Assembly: GCA_017979445.1 (NCBI GenBank)
Contig: CM030707.1
Span: 17,931,086 to 17,995,085 of the forward strand
DNA length: 64,000 nt
Direction of reading: 5' to 3'
Origin: Akebia trifoliata
Lineage: Eukaryota; Streptophyta; Magnoliopsida; Ranunculales; Lardizabalaceae
Shown in pieces: positions 33,555 through 46,700 of this stretch; positions within the stretch are counted from its first letter, which is position 1, and every line of letters starts with the position of its first letter. The notes below the pieces were generated by a model. The model was not told the DNA's origin. It searched no databases and worked only from the letters and a program-made list of their open reading frames with translations. A program made the translations under genes and the position numbers.

Positions 33555-33946
33555 AGCGTTCGGTTGACAATCTTAGGATGACAAAATGGAACCAATACTT
33601 TTGTCTATGTGGGTTAGAAATTTCAGATTTAGTTGTTTTTTTTTTTTTTTTTTTTTGGTGAGGATGATCTCTATGGTGAGGAGATCATCCTCACCAAAAA
33701 TCAGCCAAATCTGAAACTTCTAACCTCATCTAAATTATTTTAGAACTGTAAACCATTGATTTTTAATCAAATTTTGTAAACAACTTTTGATGGACTTAGA
33801 AGTTTTGGATTGGACATACTCTTTAGTGAGGATGATCTACTCACCGTAGGTATCATCCTCACAAAAAGATTAGTTCAATTCAAAACTTTTAAATCATATA
33901 GGATAAATTTTGTCAGCCAACGTTGCCATCCTAAGATTGTAAACGA
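33555..33946. mobile_element. Miniature foldback element, GTGAGGATGATCTC family, sub-type with GTTCGGTTGACAATC ends
   Basis: The ends GCGTTCGGTTGACAATC and GATTGTAAACGAAATGC, with TTAGGATGAC / GCCATCCTAA next to them, are inverted copies. The inner hairpin GGTGAGGATGATCTC / GAGATCATCCTCACC is perfect. A T-run of about 22 precedes it. The second inner hairpin near 33822 is the other breakpoint of the duplication. Confidence 0.65.
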
Positions 33947-33973
33947 AATGCTTGCCACACACAACAAATATAT

Positions 33974-34465
<492 letters not shown>

Positions 34466-35431
34466 CAAATGAAACGTTAACAAATTGCGAATGATCTTTT
34501 CGATGGAACCTAATTAACAAAAATTATAGAACACTAATGAAATTAAATAAGATATAATAAGATGAAAGAGATATATTGCCTTTTGAAAAATTCGCAACTT
34601 AGATGTTACAATCAAGAGAAAGAAATCCTAATTTGTAGGTCATTATTTTTCATTAGGTTGGTAGGTCAAGAGTTAGCAATTCCAAGAAACAATGAATCCC
34701 TTGGGGCCATCTTCTAGGGTCCAGTTGATCCTCAAGTGAACCAGTTGCATGTGGGACTTTTCAAGGGGGTGGTGCGTGTAATTGTGAGATTAGTCTCACC
34801 TAAAGGGAGACGATGCCCACACTAAATAAAAAGACAAAAACAAAAAACTTCATATTGGTGGAAGCTTGTGGTAACTAGACACTTGTGTTTGGAACCCTAA
34901 GCAAATAAATGTCAAAGCTATAACTCTCAACAAGTCATGGAGTGACACTTTGCCTCTTTCATTCATCCATAATTGATCAAAGGACAATTATGATTGATCA
35001 ATTGAGAAATTCAATTAATTTGTCATACTCATAAGAATTTGATGGAGGAGAGAATGAGTATGTGGAAGATAGGCAGAGAAGATCAAGCTCTTTTGTAAAA
35101 TTCCTTTGCAAAGTATATTTAATTAAAATGGGTTAGTTATATAGTGTAACATATATCAAGTTAATTTTTGGGGCAACCGATTTGAGGTAAATACCAATGG
35201 GTTCAAGACAATGTTTTAAAATACAAATCGATAATTAAAATGAAAATATTTTAAATTGGTCGGGTTGTATTCTAACTTTAATTCAATTTGACTGGACCAA
35301 TATACAATTATGAAAAATATTTAAAATTTTCTACTTTAACAACCTTCATTTATTTCATAAACAAAATAACATTAAAAAAAACCAAAGGTTCACAAATCGG
35401 ATCGATCTTATCATAAAAATCTGATTGAAAT
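34466..35431. other. Intergenic, no gene recognised
   Basis: AT-rich DNA. A stretch near 34650-34810 is less AT-rich and might be old coding or retroelement sequence, but it is broken by stops in all frames and I cannot name it. Confidence 0.4.
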
Positions 35432-35921
35432 TAGGTTTGGCAATGATTTGAAATATATTTGATGTTTGAATTGATCCATTCGAAAAATATAAAAAATCAG
35501 ATTTGGATTGAAATCTTAGATCCGAAACAATTTCGGATCGATTTTGGATGTACTCAAATCCACTTTGAAAGAAATTCGATTCAAACATATTTTTAATATT
35601 TTTTTTTTATTCTTAATTTCATAGAAATGCATATAGATAAAATGTTTGTCCTTTTGATTTCCTTCTGTATTTCTAATTGGGAAGTAAATTTTTTAAGAAG
35701 TTTATGTGATTTTATATTTTTAAATTTTTTTGAACATTAATAATTTGAAAATAAGGCATATGTTCGGATCAAATTGATTTGAGATGAATGATAAAATGAA
35801 ATGGATTGGATTCAATTCACATATTCATTAATCTGATCTGATAGAATACATTTAAAAAAAAAATTGCATCAGTATTGGAGTGGTATTGATTTGGTAGTGA
35901 ATCGATCCGTTGCCAGCCCTA
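35432..35921. mobile_element. hAT-like MITE, 490 bp
   Basis: The left end TAGGTTTGGCAATGATT and the right end read inward TAGGGCTGGCAACGGAT match. The flanks ATTGAAAT (35424-35431) and GTCGAAAT (35922-35929) agree at six of eight bases. Subterminal TTGGATC-like repeats are present. No transposase. It ends about 200 bases upstream of the FAB1 leader. Confidence 0.6.
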
Positions 35922-35929
35922 GTCGAAAT

Positions 35930-36317
35930 AGGTTGGACCACTGGTTTGGCTCAAATATGTCTGTATCAAAAATTTAAATTTACACATACTTACGTACAGG
36001 CAGATAGTATCTACGTGTATTAATGCAAACAAATCGTATAAATCCATATATACAATGCATGGAATAGCTTGAGATTCAAGATTCCGTGTCTTTATACGTA
36101 AGATACGGTATTAAATTCAGTGGGTCCCTCACACGCTTTCTTCAATTCTTCTTCTTCTTCTTCTTCTTCCTCCTCTCTCCAAGTCTTCACCGTTTCTCTT
36201 AGTATACACACGTCAAAGTTACTTTATTATTCGTTGCTTCCATTGGAGAAATGAAATCTAACGGAAATTGCAGTCATGGTGTTTGAATCACTTTGTTTGA
36301 TCTGGGTTTCTTCAACA
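35930..36317 (+). promoter_or_regulatory. FAB1 promoter and first (non-coding) exon
   Basis: A TATA-like TTTATACG near 36090 precedes a leader with a CTT repeat (36146-36170). The exon ends at the donor CAACA|GTAAGT (36317/36318). Two small upstream open frames lie in the leader: 36251-36286 (11 codons plus stop) and one from 36276 that crosses the splice junction and stops at 37136 (21 codons plus stop). They overlap in different frames. The transcription start is inferred. Confidence 0.55.
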
Positions 36318-37112
36318 GTAAGTTATTCTCCCAATTTGATTTTTTATTTTTGTTGGGTTTTACTTTATTTTTAGTTTTTCTTTAAAAAATGGCAGATTTT
36401 GAGAAATCTTGATTGGGTTTTGAAAATCGAGATTTATGGTAGATTTTATCTGTTTTTCCAGTTATGGGTTTATAAATCTTTGAGTTTTTGCTACGGTTTT
36501 TGGGTATGTTTGCTTTGATTTTGAGTTTTTGTGTTTTTTGGGAGATATCTGGGTTTGTTTCTGTTTCTTTAGTCTGATTGTTTTGGTATATTTTTTTTAA
36601 ATCTTTAACTTGTAGATTTGGGTTGTTTTGGATGTATTTGGAGTTGGGTTTTGTTCTTTTCTGGATTTCTTCACTGAATTTTGGTTTTTGAAGTTGTAAT
36701 CTGAAAATCTGGGTGGATTTTGGATGGGATTTTACGGATCATATTTTAGGATTTTTTTAATAATGAAAATCAATGTTTTACAAAATCAGATTATTATTTG
36801 AATTTTGGCACTGAGGTATTTTTTGTTGGTGATTTTGTGTATTTTCTGTACAAGCTTTTTTTTCTTTTTTTTCTTTTCTGATGGGCAGATTTTGTATTTT
36901 TTTGGTTTTACAAAATCAGGTTTTTATTTGAATTTTGGTGCTGAGGTATTTTTGTTGGTGGGTTTGTGTTTTTTCTTTACTGGCTTCTTCGTTTTTAGGT
37001 GGATTTTGCATTTGGTTTTCAATTTCAGAAATTGAAAGTTTGTTATATTCTTGGTTTCAATTACCCATTTTTTCTTATTTGTGTAATCATTTGTTTGGTT
37101 TGAATTTATTAG
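36318..37112 (+). other. Leader intron of FAB1 with an internal direct repeat
   Basis: A 795-bp intron bounded by GTAAGT and TTTATTAG, very T-rich in the sense strand. Two copies of about 85 bases (36779-36868 and 36909-36995) share ACAAAATCAG, TTTGAATTTTGG and CTGAGGTATTTTTTGTTGG, with a period of 130 bases. Long T-rich introns in plant 5' leaders often raise expression; whether this one does is unknown. The 76-86 codon open frames inside are not genes. Confidence 0.65.
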
Positions 37113-37166
37113 GTAGTCAAGATTGGATCTCATTAGCCAAATTTTGTAGACTCTCATTAAGATTGG

Positions 37167-40100
37167 ATGCATAAAATGTGCCATGTTTGTGGTGCGAAAC
37201 TAAAAAAATTGGATGTCGGACATGAGGCCGAGAAGAACATGACTCTTACTGTATTGGACAGCAGAGACCTCGCACGGTTCTGTCAAATTTGCGGTGAGAA
37301 GTACAAGCAAGAATCTTTGAGGCAGGACTGTTCGAGTAATTATGCAACACCATTGATCAGTCCGTCTCCTTCGTTGAATAGCAGCGGAAGCTTTGTCTCA
37401 AGCTGCAGTAATTTACTCATATCTTACTTTCCTGTTTTTCTAAATCTTAAAAAAAAAAAAAAAATAATAATAATAATTGAAGTTATGGGTTTGAAGATGA
37501 TAACAATTCTAACTCGTTTTTTTTCTTCTCTTTTGTTCTAGGTGAGCTTTTGGTTGATGAGAATTTGCTGGGAAGGTATGTTATAATTTTTGGGCCCTAT
37601 TTGATTTCATGGTGCCTAGGCATTGTTTCGTCGATAACTGATTTGTTTTCGTTTCTACTTTTCTTGTTTGGTAGGGAGTATTCAGATGAAGGTGCACCAA
37701 ATATGGGTCTAGAGTATCCCAACGCGGGTACAATAGCTGTGGAATTTATTGATGATAATTATAGTGAGAATACACATAGCCATGATAAGAGCTCGTTAAA
37801 AGATGTACAAATTATAGGAGGGGATGATGCTGTAGAAGGAACAGAGGATGGTGTCGATGGACATAGCCCGTCATGTACATCCTTGAAGGAAGGAATGGAT
37901 TCACATGCTTTTGATATTGAAACAAATCCTTCTATTTGGTTACCTCCCGAACCAGAAGACTTGGAGGATGATGTGGAGGCAAGTGTGGCTAACAACGATG
38001 AGGACGACTTGTGCAGTGATGATTCTAATTGGGGTCAACCCAGTTCTTTAAGTAGATTTGATGAAGAATACTCTGGAAGCTTTAGGTTTAAAGAGGAACG
38101 TCAGAAGGCAATGTCAGAGGTAATGAATGGGGAATTCAAGAGCCTTGTGTGTCGACTTCTTGCATCGGAAGGCATTCCCCTCTCAGGGGAGGCTGGTGAG
38201 AACTGGGTGGATGTAGTTACGTTGTTGTCTTGGGAAGCTGCGTTACATGTAAAGCCCGATGCTATTGAGGGGAAAACAATGGATCTAGAAGGCTATGTGA
38301 AGATCAAATGTATCGCAACTGGTTTCCGCAACCAAAGGTAGGAAATTTAATCAGCGTTTCTCTTCTATATCTCTATTAGATGTTTTGTAGGCCATCAAAT
38401 GACTTTTAGATGACTTGAAATTGACTTATTAAAAAAAAAAAGATGTCTTGAAAATGACGCATATCTGTGAAAAACGAAGTAGCAAAGATAACAGAAATCA
38501 CACAAAAAACACAAGGATTTACTTGGTTAGGCAGTGTGCCTATGTCCACAGATCAGAACAAGAACAATCGTTATTGTCTTTCAAGTTTTACAGTCCTAAG
38601 ATCTCTATTTAAAGAAACCTGGAGTAGAGAAAACGTGTCTATCTCCCAAAAATAGAACCCCCCCAAAGTAGAAAACCTTGACCCTTTTTCGTAACCTTAA
38701 AATATTTGGGTGGGGGGCTCCGCCCACTGATCAGGTCCCCTGCACTGTCACAACTCAACGTACCTGCCAACATAATACTAGACATTTACACAACAATATC
38801 TTTATTAACCTTGGGGTGATTATTTTGGTTTTGTAGTCAACTGATCAAGGGCTTGGCTTTTAAGAAGAACGCTGCTCACAAACATATGCAAACCAAGTAC
38901 AAGAACCCTAGGCTTTTGTTGCTCCAAGGCATGCTTGGACAGAGTTCGAGCGGGTTGTCATCATTTGATTCAATGGAACAGGTAACATGATTTAAATTTT
39001 AACGTTGATCATCTTGATGGGAGCATACTACCTATTGGCGCTGATTGTTTGGTCACAAACAGGAGAAGGATAATCTTAAGTCGGTCGTTGAGATGATAGA
39101 GATGTGCCATCCAAATGTCGTTTTAGTGGAGAAAACGGTTTCTCGTGATGTGCAAGAATCTCTTCTTGCAAAAGGAATAACTCTAGTCTTTGACATGAAG
39201 TTTCATCGCTTAGAGAGAATCGCTGTTTGTACTGGCTCACAGATCGTCTCTTCGGCTGACAGTTTGATGAGTGTGGAGTTGAAACAATGTGAATCATTCT
39301 ATTTTGAAAAGTTTGTCGAGGAACATGGCATTCCCAAGGATGGTGGAAAGAGGCCGAGCAAGACTTTAATGTTTCTTGAGGGCTGTCTTAGACCTTTGGG
39401 CTGTACGGTATGTCCATTCTTTTCAGAATATAACTGCTTCCTATGTTTTACACTACTATTTGAAGAAGAAAGATTTTAGATTCGGAGTGGTGTAACAACA
39501 AATCAATCAATCTATCTAACGTGTTCATCATTTTTCTTATGATACGAGTACATGTAGTGTTTGTGTATTACACATACATGCCTCTTATGGATTATAGTAT
39601 TTTCTTTGGTACTTCTGTATGTGTGTGAGCATGTTTAAGTGTATGTTATGTAATGTCCAAAACCGTTTATTTGTTGTTGAAACATACAAATTTGCAAGAC
39701 ATGAACATTAAGAAGCGAACATCTATCTAATAATTTTTTTTTTGGATAGGTTTAAGTGAAGGTGGGTTTTTGATTCTAAGTATGTGGTAATCTATCTAAT
39801 ATCATTGAAGTTACCCCACCCCTCCCAACCCTAAACTTTGTATGGTACAAAGTGTTGCATGCTTATGCCTTGAGGCTTGCCTCGGGGTAAGGCTCTCACG
39901 AATGCCTTGAAGCTCCCCCCTTTTTCCCTCATAGGCTTAGGCCTTACTCAAAATGACTTTGGAAAACCTCACATAGTCCTTATAATTATAAAATTTTCCT
40001 ATTATAACTATGGGTGTGGATCCCTATATCTAGCAATACACAAGATGAAATAAACAAGAAACAACCAAGAATCACAAGATTTGCCAAATTTTCGTCCACG

Positions 40101-43100
40101 GGCAATGATGAGATCTTTTCACTTTTTCCATGAAAAGCTGGTGCTATAATCTCACTTCCTCTGATAAAACTGAAAATATCCCTCATAAAAGTAAAAAAAG
40201 AAAGACCGTAATCATATAGCAGTTAATTTACATCAAAGTAAAAAAAGAAAGCCCGTAATCATATAGCATTTAATTTACATAAAAGTAAAAAAAGAAAGAC
40301 CGTAATCATATATTTTCTTATGACCCTAATATCTACAAGCTCTCATTGCATATGTGAGTGTAAATTTGTTTTGTTTTGTTTTGTTTTTGTTGTTTTTTTT
40401 CCCCGTTTGAGTGGCTGTTAGCATTGTTTTTATTTGGGGGGATTAAAAACTTGGAAGTTGGTAGTATGAAACATGGATGTAGTTCAGTTGGAATTTGGAT
40501 TTGGATGTTGAGATTTATTCAATTTTTTACTATTTGTTTATCTCTATTTATAATTATTTATCATTTTAAACAATGCGTGCCTATGAGGCTCACCTAAAGG
40601 CCTTGTCAAGTGAAGCACCTCTCCTCGTGCCTAAGCATTTCATGATCATTACTGCAAAGCAGTCCTCTAGAGTTCTATAATGTAACTGTTTTCTTAAAAT
40701 TAGTTAAAATTATTAAATCTTTTTTTTGTGTGTGTGTGTGACAAAACTGTTCTATTGAATCCATGTTTATTATTTCTTGGGGTTTTGAGTTTGACAGTTA
40801 ATTAACTGTCGGATTACAGCCTTATCTATGTCACATCTTTCTCTCCTGAAAGATGCTGCCTTTTTTGTTTCACAGGTTTTGTTGAAGGGTGGTCACAGTG
40901 ATGAATTAAAGAAGATTAAAAGTGTGGTCAATTGTGCAGTTGTTGTTGCATATCATTTAATTCTAGAGACTTCTTTCCTTGCCGATAAAAGGGCAATGTT
41001 CTCCACCATTCATTCATCCATAATGAATGGATTTCGAGAAGATGAAAAACTCCCAATTGTTGGCTCAGGTACTTCACTTAATTCAAATGTTTCTTGTCTC
41101 CGGGAGTCCTCGGATGGAATCACATCCTCGTTTGTTGTAGATGTTCCCATTTTTGATGGCCCTCGAGAAGCTTCCGCTTATAAAGGAATCTCCCTAAACT
41201 CCAACTTGGATTTCAAAGGAAATTCTACATTGTTTGGCTTTAGTCCTGCTTTCGATTTGTACGATAACAGCATTGGTGAAAGTCACTCGATTTATCATAA
41301 TATGCCTGACTATGGTAACAGCCACCCATACGAGACAACCACTTATTGTGAGATCAAAGAAAAAGATAAATCTGATGAAGTGGAGTTGCCTGATGCTAAA
41401 ACCGATGACCAAATGCAATGTGAGGATGACGTCAGCACCGTATTAGATGCACCAAGCATTTTGTTTTTGGCGTCTAGCCATAATGTTTTAAAGGGGTCGG
41501 TTTGTGAGCAAAGCCATCTTTGTCGTATAAAGTATTACAGGAACTTTGATGTATCCCTCGGATGGTTCTTGCGTGATAGCTTACTTAATCAGGTTTTCAA
41601 AGTTCTTTTGATAGATTTCAAATTTTTATAGCTTTTTCATTCCCTTTTTGCTGCATTTTTTGAGAGATTCTATTGCCACACCAACTTTTGCTAATGCCAC
41701 CCCAATTCATATGTAATTCACCAAAAATTAACACACATCTTGGTTTGGTGTTTGCAAAAGTTGGTGTGGAAATATAATCTCTCTCTCTCCCTCTCCCATT
41801 TCAATTCATGTAGAGTTTCACCTGAAGTTGGTATTGACAAAAACCATTTTATTATGTCAGAGGCATCAGTGTTCTACATGTGGTGATCCACCCGGAGCTC
41901 ATGTTTACAATTACATGCATCAAAATGGAAAGCTCATGGTGCGAGTTAAACAGCTTTCCATGGAGTCACGTTTGCCTGGTGAAGCTGAAGGAAAGCTCTG
42001 GATGTGGGCCCGCTGTTTAAAATGTGAGCCCATGAACATGAATCTTAGACCTACTCGTAGATTGGTGATGTCCAGTGCTGCATGTGGTCTATCATTTGGA
42101 AAATTCTTGGAGCTCAGCTTTTCAATCCAATCTACTAATAAGTTATCTAGCTGTGGGCACTCACTACATAGGGACTACATCCACTTCTACGGGTACGAGC
42201 ATATTGATCCTGATAATATCGTCTATTATTTGAGTATTTGTAGGGATGGCAATGGGGGTCGGGTGTGGGTCGGATGAAGCATATATCGAATCCTTATCCA
42301 ACTATGTATCCGGGAATCCATATCTGATTTTTTACCCACTTTTGCTAAGGATATCCATATCTAACTATTTATCCAATTTTTTAAAGCATATCAATATCCA
42401 ACTTGTACTCAAATTTCAAGTAGATGTCCGAGTCGGATATATATATACCTCATTGTGAAGATGATGGAAGAACCTTAATTTTTTGTTATAGATATATCTT
42501 AGTATGAATTTACTGTATTCAACTCGAACGAACTGATAATCGTGTCAGATAGGACACTTATCCATACCTGACCAGTTCAGATAAAATAATTACAGATAAA
42601 TTTACCCAAATTCTTAATCGGATAAAAAAATTGTACCCCATGCCTGAATAACTCGGGTCAGATGAGTCGGGTAAGTGGATATTATCTGGCCCATTGCCAA
42701 CACTAATTATTTAAGATTTTTCAGCTTGTCTTTTGACTATCTCATAATCCATGGTATATGTGGCCACTGTGTAGATTGGGTCCCATGGTTGCCATGTTCA
42801 GATACTCCTCTATTAACATCTATACTGCTTGTATGCCACCACCTGTTTTGGACTTCAACTGTACGATCGGACAAGATTGGATCAAGAAAGAAGCAGAAAG
42901 TGTATGTTGTTAGCTAAGAATATCGACTTTTAATGATTCCCAATGCTTACGTAGCTTCTCTTTTGCCGATTTTTTCCAACTGACATTTTCTTTTTCTTTT
43001 TCTTTTTCTGAAGGTTCTCAAAAAAGGGTTGTTGCTATTCACGGAGGTGACAAACTCTTTACAGAAAATAGTATCGAGATTTCACAACTCATGTTCAAAT

Positions 43101-43712
43101 CTGCCCTCAAATCTTACAGGTTCAATAAAAGAATTCTCTGAGATTGAGGAGATGCTGAAGCAGGAAAGATGTGATTTTGAGGTTAGTATACTCTCCGGAG
43201 GTTCTGTTTTGTTACCTAAATATTTCCCTTTTTTTCACCTTTCCATTTAGTGTCAGTTGACAGAAGCTTTGTTAGGAGTTCTACCCTTTTTGTAGGAAAT
43301 GCTTTCATGAACATTATAAATCTAAATATGCAGCCCATCATAACCTTTTCCGTGGCATAATACTTTTACTTAATTTTGTTTTACATTATTTAAAAGGGAG
43401 ATGTTTGCCCTAGGGCTGTCAACGGATAGGTTTCCGATCGGATAGTGCTATATCCGAATTCGAATCCGAAAAAAAATAATGATATCCGAATTTGAATCCG
43501 ATCGGATATCACTAACAACATTTGAATTAGAATTCGAAAAATATATCGGATATCCGGATGTTATCTGATCCGATAAAAAATCCTACAAATGGGGTTTTAC
43601 ACCTATTCGAATCTGTAAAAAAACAAATTAATTTTCTTATTTTTTCAACTCCAAAATTGTGATATTCCACCAATTTCAGTATTAAAATCAAATAAAATGG
43701 CGTTTTACTCTA

Positions 43713-43779
<67 letters not shown>

Positions 43780-46700
43780 AGAGAGAGAGAGAGAGAGTAT
43801 GTACCTAAATGCTCGCCGGCCAGAGAAGACGAGTGGGTTATGGAGCTCGCAGCCTCGCACAGTCGAAACCCACCCTTCCGTTTACTTCGACTGGTTCGTT
43901 TGTTTTGGGTTGAGAGAAGATAACTTTAAAAGTAAAGTTTTTGTTGTAAAACATGAATACACAGCATCATATATACATATATAAAGTTTTATTGTAAAAC
44001 ATGAATACATAACATCCGAATTCGTATCCGAAACTCATTCGAATTTTAAAATAACATCCGAATCCGATATCCGATATCCGAAAATTTCGGATAATATTCA
44101 ATTTTTCGAATTCGGATTCGGATTTCGGCTATCCATTGACACCCCTAGTTTTCCCTTTATGGAATGAGAGAAATAGAGAGTACATGAGGCCTTGAGCTAC
44201 CGTTTGTGTACGAGCTTGATTGGATTTGGGTCAATACAAGCTCAAGTTTTATTCCTTTATTTAAATTAGACTTGTGTTCGGCCATGCCTATAGCATGGGC
44301 ATCCTCTTTAGGGTTAGGGGGTTAACGAGGAAAATCATAAAGCCGGAGGGGCATTATTAAAAAATCTTTGGAGTTAAAGGGGTAAAAGAGGAAAAATAAT
44401 AAAATTGGAGAGGTATTATTAGGAAAGCAGTGGGGGGGGGGGGGGGGAGAGAATAGGAAAGACAATAAAGTTGGAGGGGTAATATTGGAAAAGGGGAGAA
44501 GAAGAAAGAGAATAAAGTCGGGTATTTTTGAAAATAGGAAGAAGATAAAAGGTAAAACATGTTCTCGAGATATGTTGTTTATGGGATATAAATCTTGAGA
44601 TAGAGAGTGGGATCCACCATTGTGTTTTATTATATAAATTTTCAAATCATAAATCCAACTTTTGTTTATTTCTGAATGCATGTTTTGCTTTCTTTTTCAG
44701 TTCCACATTCAGAAGGCTATTGATAAAAACGAGCATCTGGGGCAGCTTGGACATGGGCTTCTCAGTTTGAATAGTTTAATCCAAGAACTTGTACTTGAGT
44801 CTTATGTTTGGGATCGACGTTTGCATTTGCTTCTATCTTCTGATTCTAGAATAGCTAATGCTGGTAGTACTCATAAAGCAATGCACGAAGAACAAGCACA
44901 GTTGCAGAAGGATTCCATTAGTACTGGACTAATTGATGAAACAAGAAATACTTTGCACAAAGACGACGAAATTTCTACTCCCATCAACAACAAGCCGCCT
45001 TCATCTTCTAGTGGCGACAATAATCCTGTAAACCATAGCAACAACTTGGAAGCTGAGCTGGAAATCAAGGAAGACGGAACATCTACAACAGAAAAAGAAA
45101 ATTCTGTTAAAGAAATCCAAGTTCAAGAACGGCAGTATGAAGGGCACCACCCAAACATCAAAGTCAATAGTTCTATTGATGCTGAAATTAATGGAGTCTT
45201 GAATGATTCTGTTCTGGGTCAAGACCCTTCCAATGTTGTCTCTCATCTCACTTCCTTTCTTCCTTCGGATGATGAGAATTTCCAAGAACAATGTATCCCG
45301 ATTTCTGAGCCTGTAGTTGTGGACAGAACTATTCCAAACACTAAAGAACTTTTGAGACACACTGACTCGGTTTCCAATTTGCATCTTCATGGGTCAACAT
45401 CGGGAGAGGTATCGTCAAAGTCTGGGTTCAAGGGATTAGATGATTCTGAGGGTTGGGTCTGGACTCCTTTTTCAGAAATTCGCAAGGCTTATAGAAAGGA
45501 TCTTCAAGGCAGTCATTCGCAGATAAATGAATTCATCAATAGCTATACTCCTCAATTATTGTCTTCAGCCAATCAACTGATTACTGATGAACGGTACAGA
45601 TTTCACATCCCATTCGGTCCTGATGACAATGTTGTGTCAACCTATGAGGGTGAACCCACGAGCTTAATTGCATATGCTCTAGCCTTGTTGCATGATAGAC
45701 ATAGTTCGACTGAAGATTTAGTCGAGAAGGAGGCAAGGAAAGAGAAAGGAGACGACAACAAAGCAATTGAGAATCTACAATTTCTTTCTTCAGACGTGTC
45801 TCTGTCATCACAATATTGGTCTTCATTTGGTTCTTTTGATTCAGAAGGAATTTATTCGGGGGGAAGTTTTTCATCGGATGAGTCGTACACCTCAAGTTTT
45901 CATGGGTCTAATCTTGTAGATTCTCTCCATTCTTTGGTGGATCTTCATCCACAGATTCATCTTGGAGATGGGAAATTTCCCGGGAAGGGCAAACATTCTG
46001 TAGTTTGCTTATATGCGAAACAATTCCGTGCTCTTCGAAGGCGTTGTTGTCCTTGTGAATTTGATTACATTGCTTCCTTAAGCCGTTGTGTGAACTGGGA
46101 TGCTAAAGGTGGGAAGAGTGGGTCTTTGTTTGTGAAGACACTCGATGACAGGTTTATCATAAAGCAGATTAAAAAGACAGAATTCGATTCATTTTTGAAG
46201 TTTGCCTCAGATTACTTCAAGTACGTTAATCAATCTCTAAGCTCCGGGAGCCAAACGTGCCTTGCAAAAATATTAGGGATCTATCAGGTCAGTTTCCCAT
46301 TTATCTCTTTCCTTGGTGACTTCTTGACTAGGGCTGTAAATGGATCAGGTTTGGATCAGATATGATCTTCAACTGATCCAATAATTATTGGATTGAGTTC
46401 TTAATGGGTCTGATTCTTACCAGATCTCAATATTAAGATCCAAACCTGGGTCCGGATCGAACCAAGTCTGATTTGATTTACAAAATCTTACTAAACTTAA
46501 TATATTTAAAGAAATATATAATATAATTTCTAACATTTTATCAAATTGGGTCCTTATTGGATTGGTTATGGTCGATCCAGATCTGATCCAATAAGGTATC
46601 AGAAATAGATTGGATTTCGGGTCTGATCCAATCCATTGACGGCCCTGTTCTTGACTGGAGCTTATTTAACTTTACATTTTTATTTTCTCCATTTCAGGTT

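Larger units (their letters stand above)
31341..33824. repeat. Tandem direct duplication, two copies of about 1.24 kb
   Basis: Copy A is about 31341-32582 and copy B about 32583-33824. Matching landmarks are offset by 1241-1242 bases: TATGACAAGG at 31361 and 32603, GAATGTAACAATG at 31714 and 32955, GAGGGAGCGTTCGG near 32309 and 33550. The copies differ by only scattered bases and by (TA)n and T-run lengths. The phrase TTTAGTGAGGATRATCT stands at the start, at the junction and at the end. The unit includes part of one foldback element, a (TA)n tract, a spacer of about 570 bases and part of another foldback element. The paired 66-codon and Tyr-Ile-repeat open frames on the minus strand are duplicated noise. 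Confidence 0.85.

Noticed and set aside
36805..37174. 76-86 codon open frames in the FAB1 leader region
   Set aside because: They lie in a T-rich intron with duplicated text and show no conserved sequence.
43714..43923. Arg/Glu-rich plus-strand open frame
   Set aside because: It translates the GA microsatellite inside a hAT-like element in a FAB1 intron.
44871..45895. Minus-strand open frames of 65-129 codons opposite FAB1
   Set aside because: They are antisense shadows of the long FAB1 exon 44701-46287.
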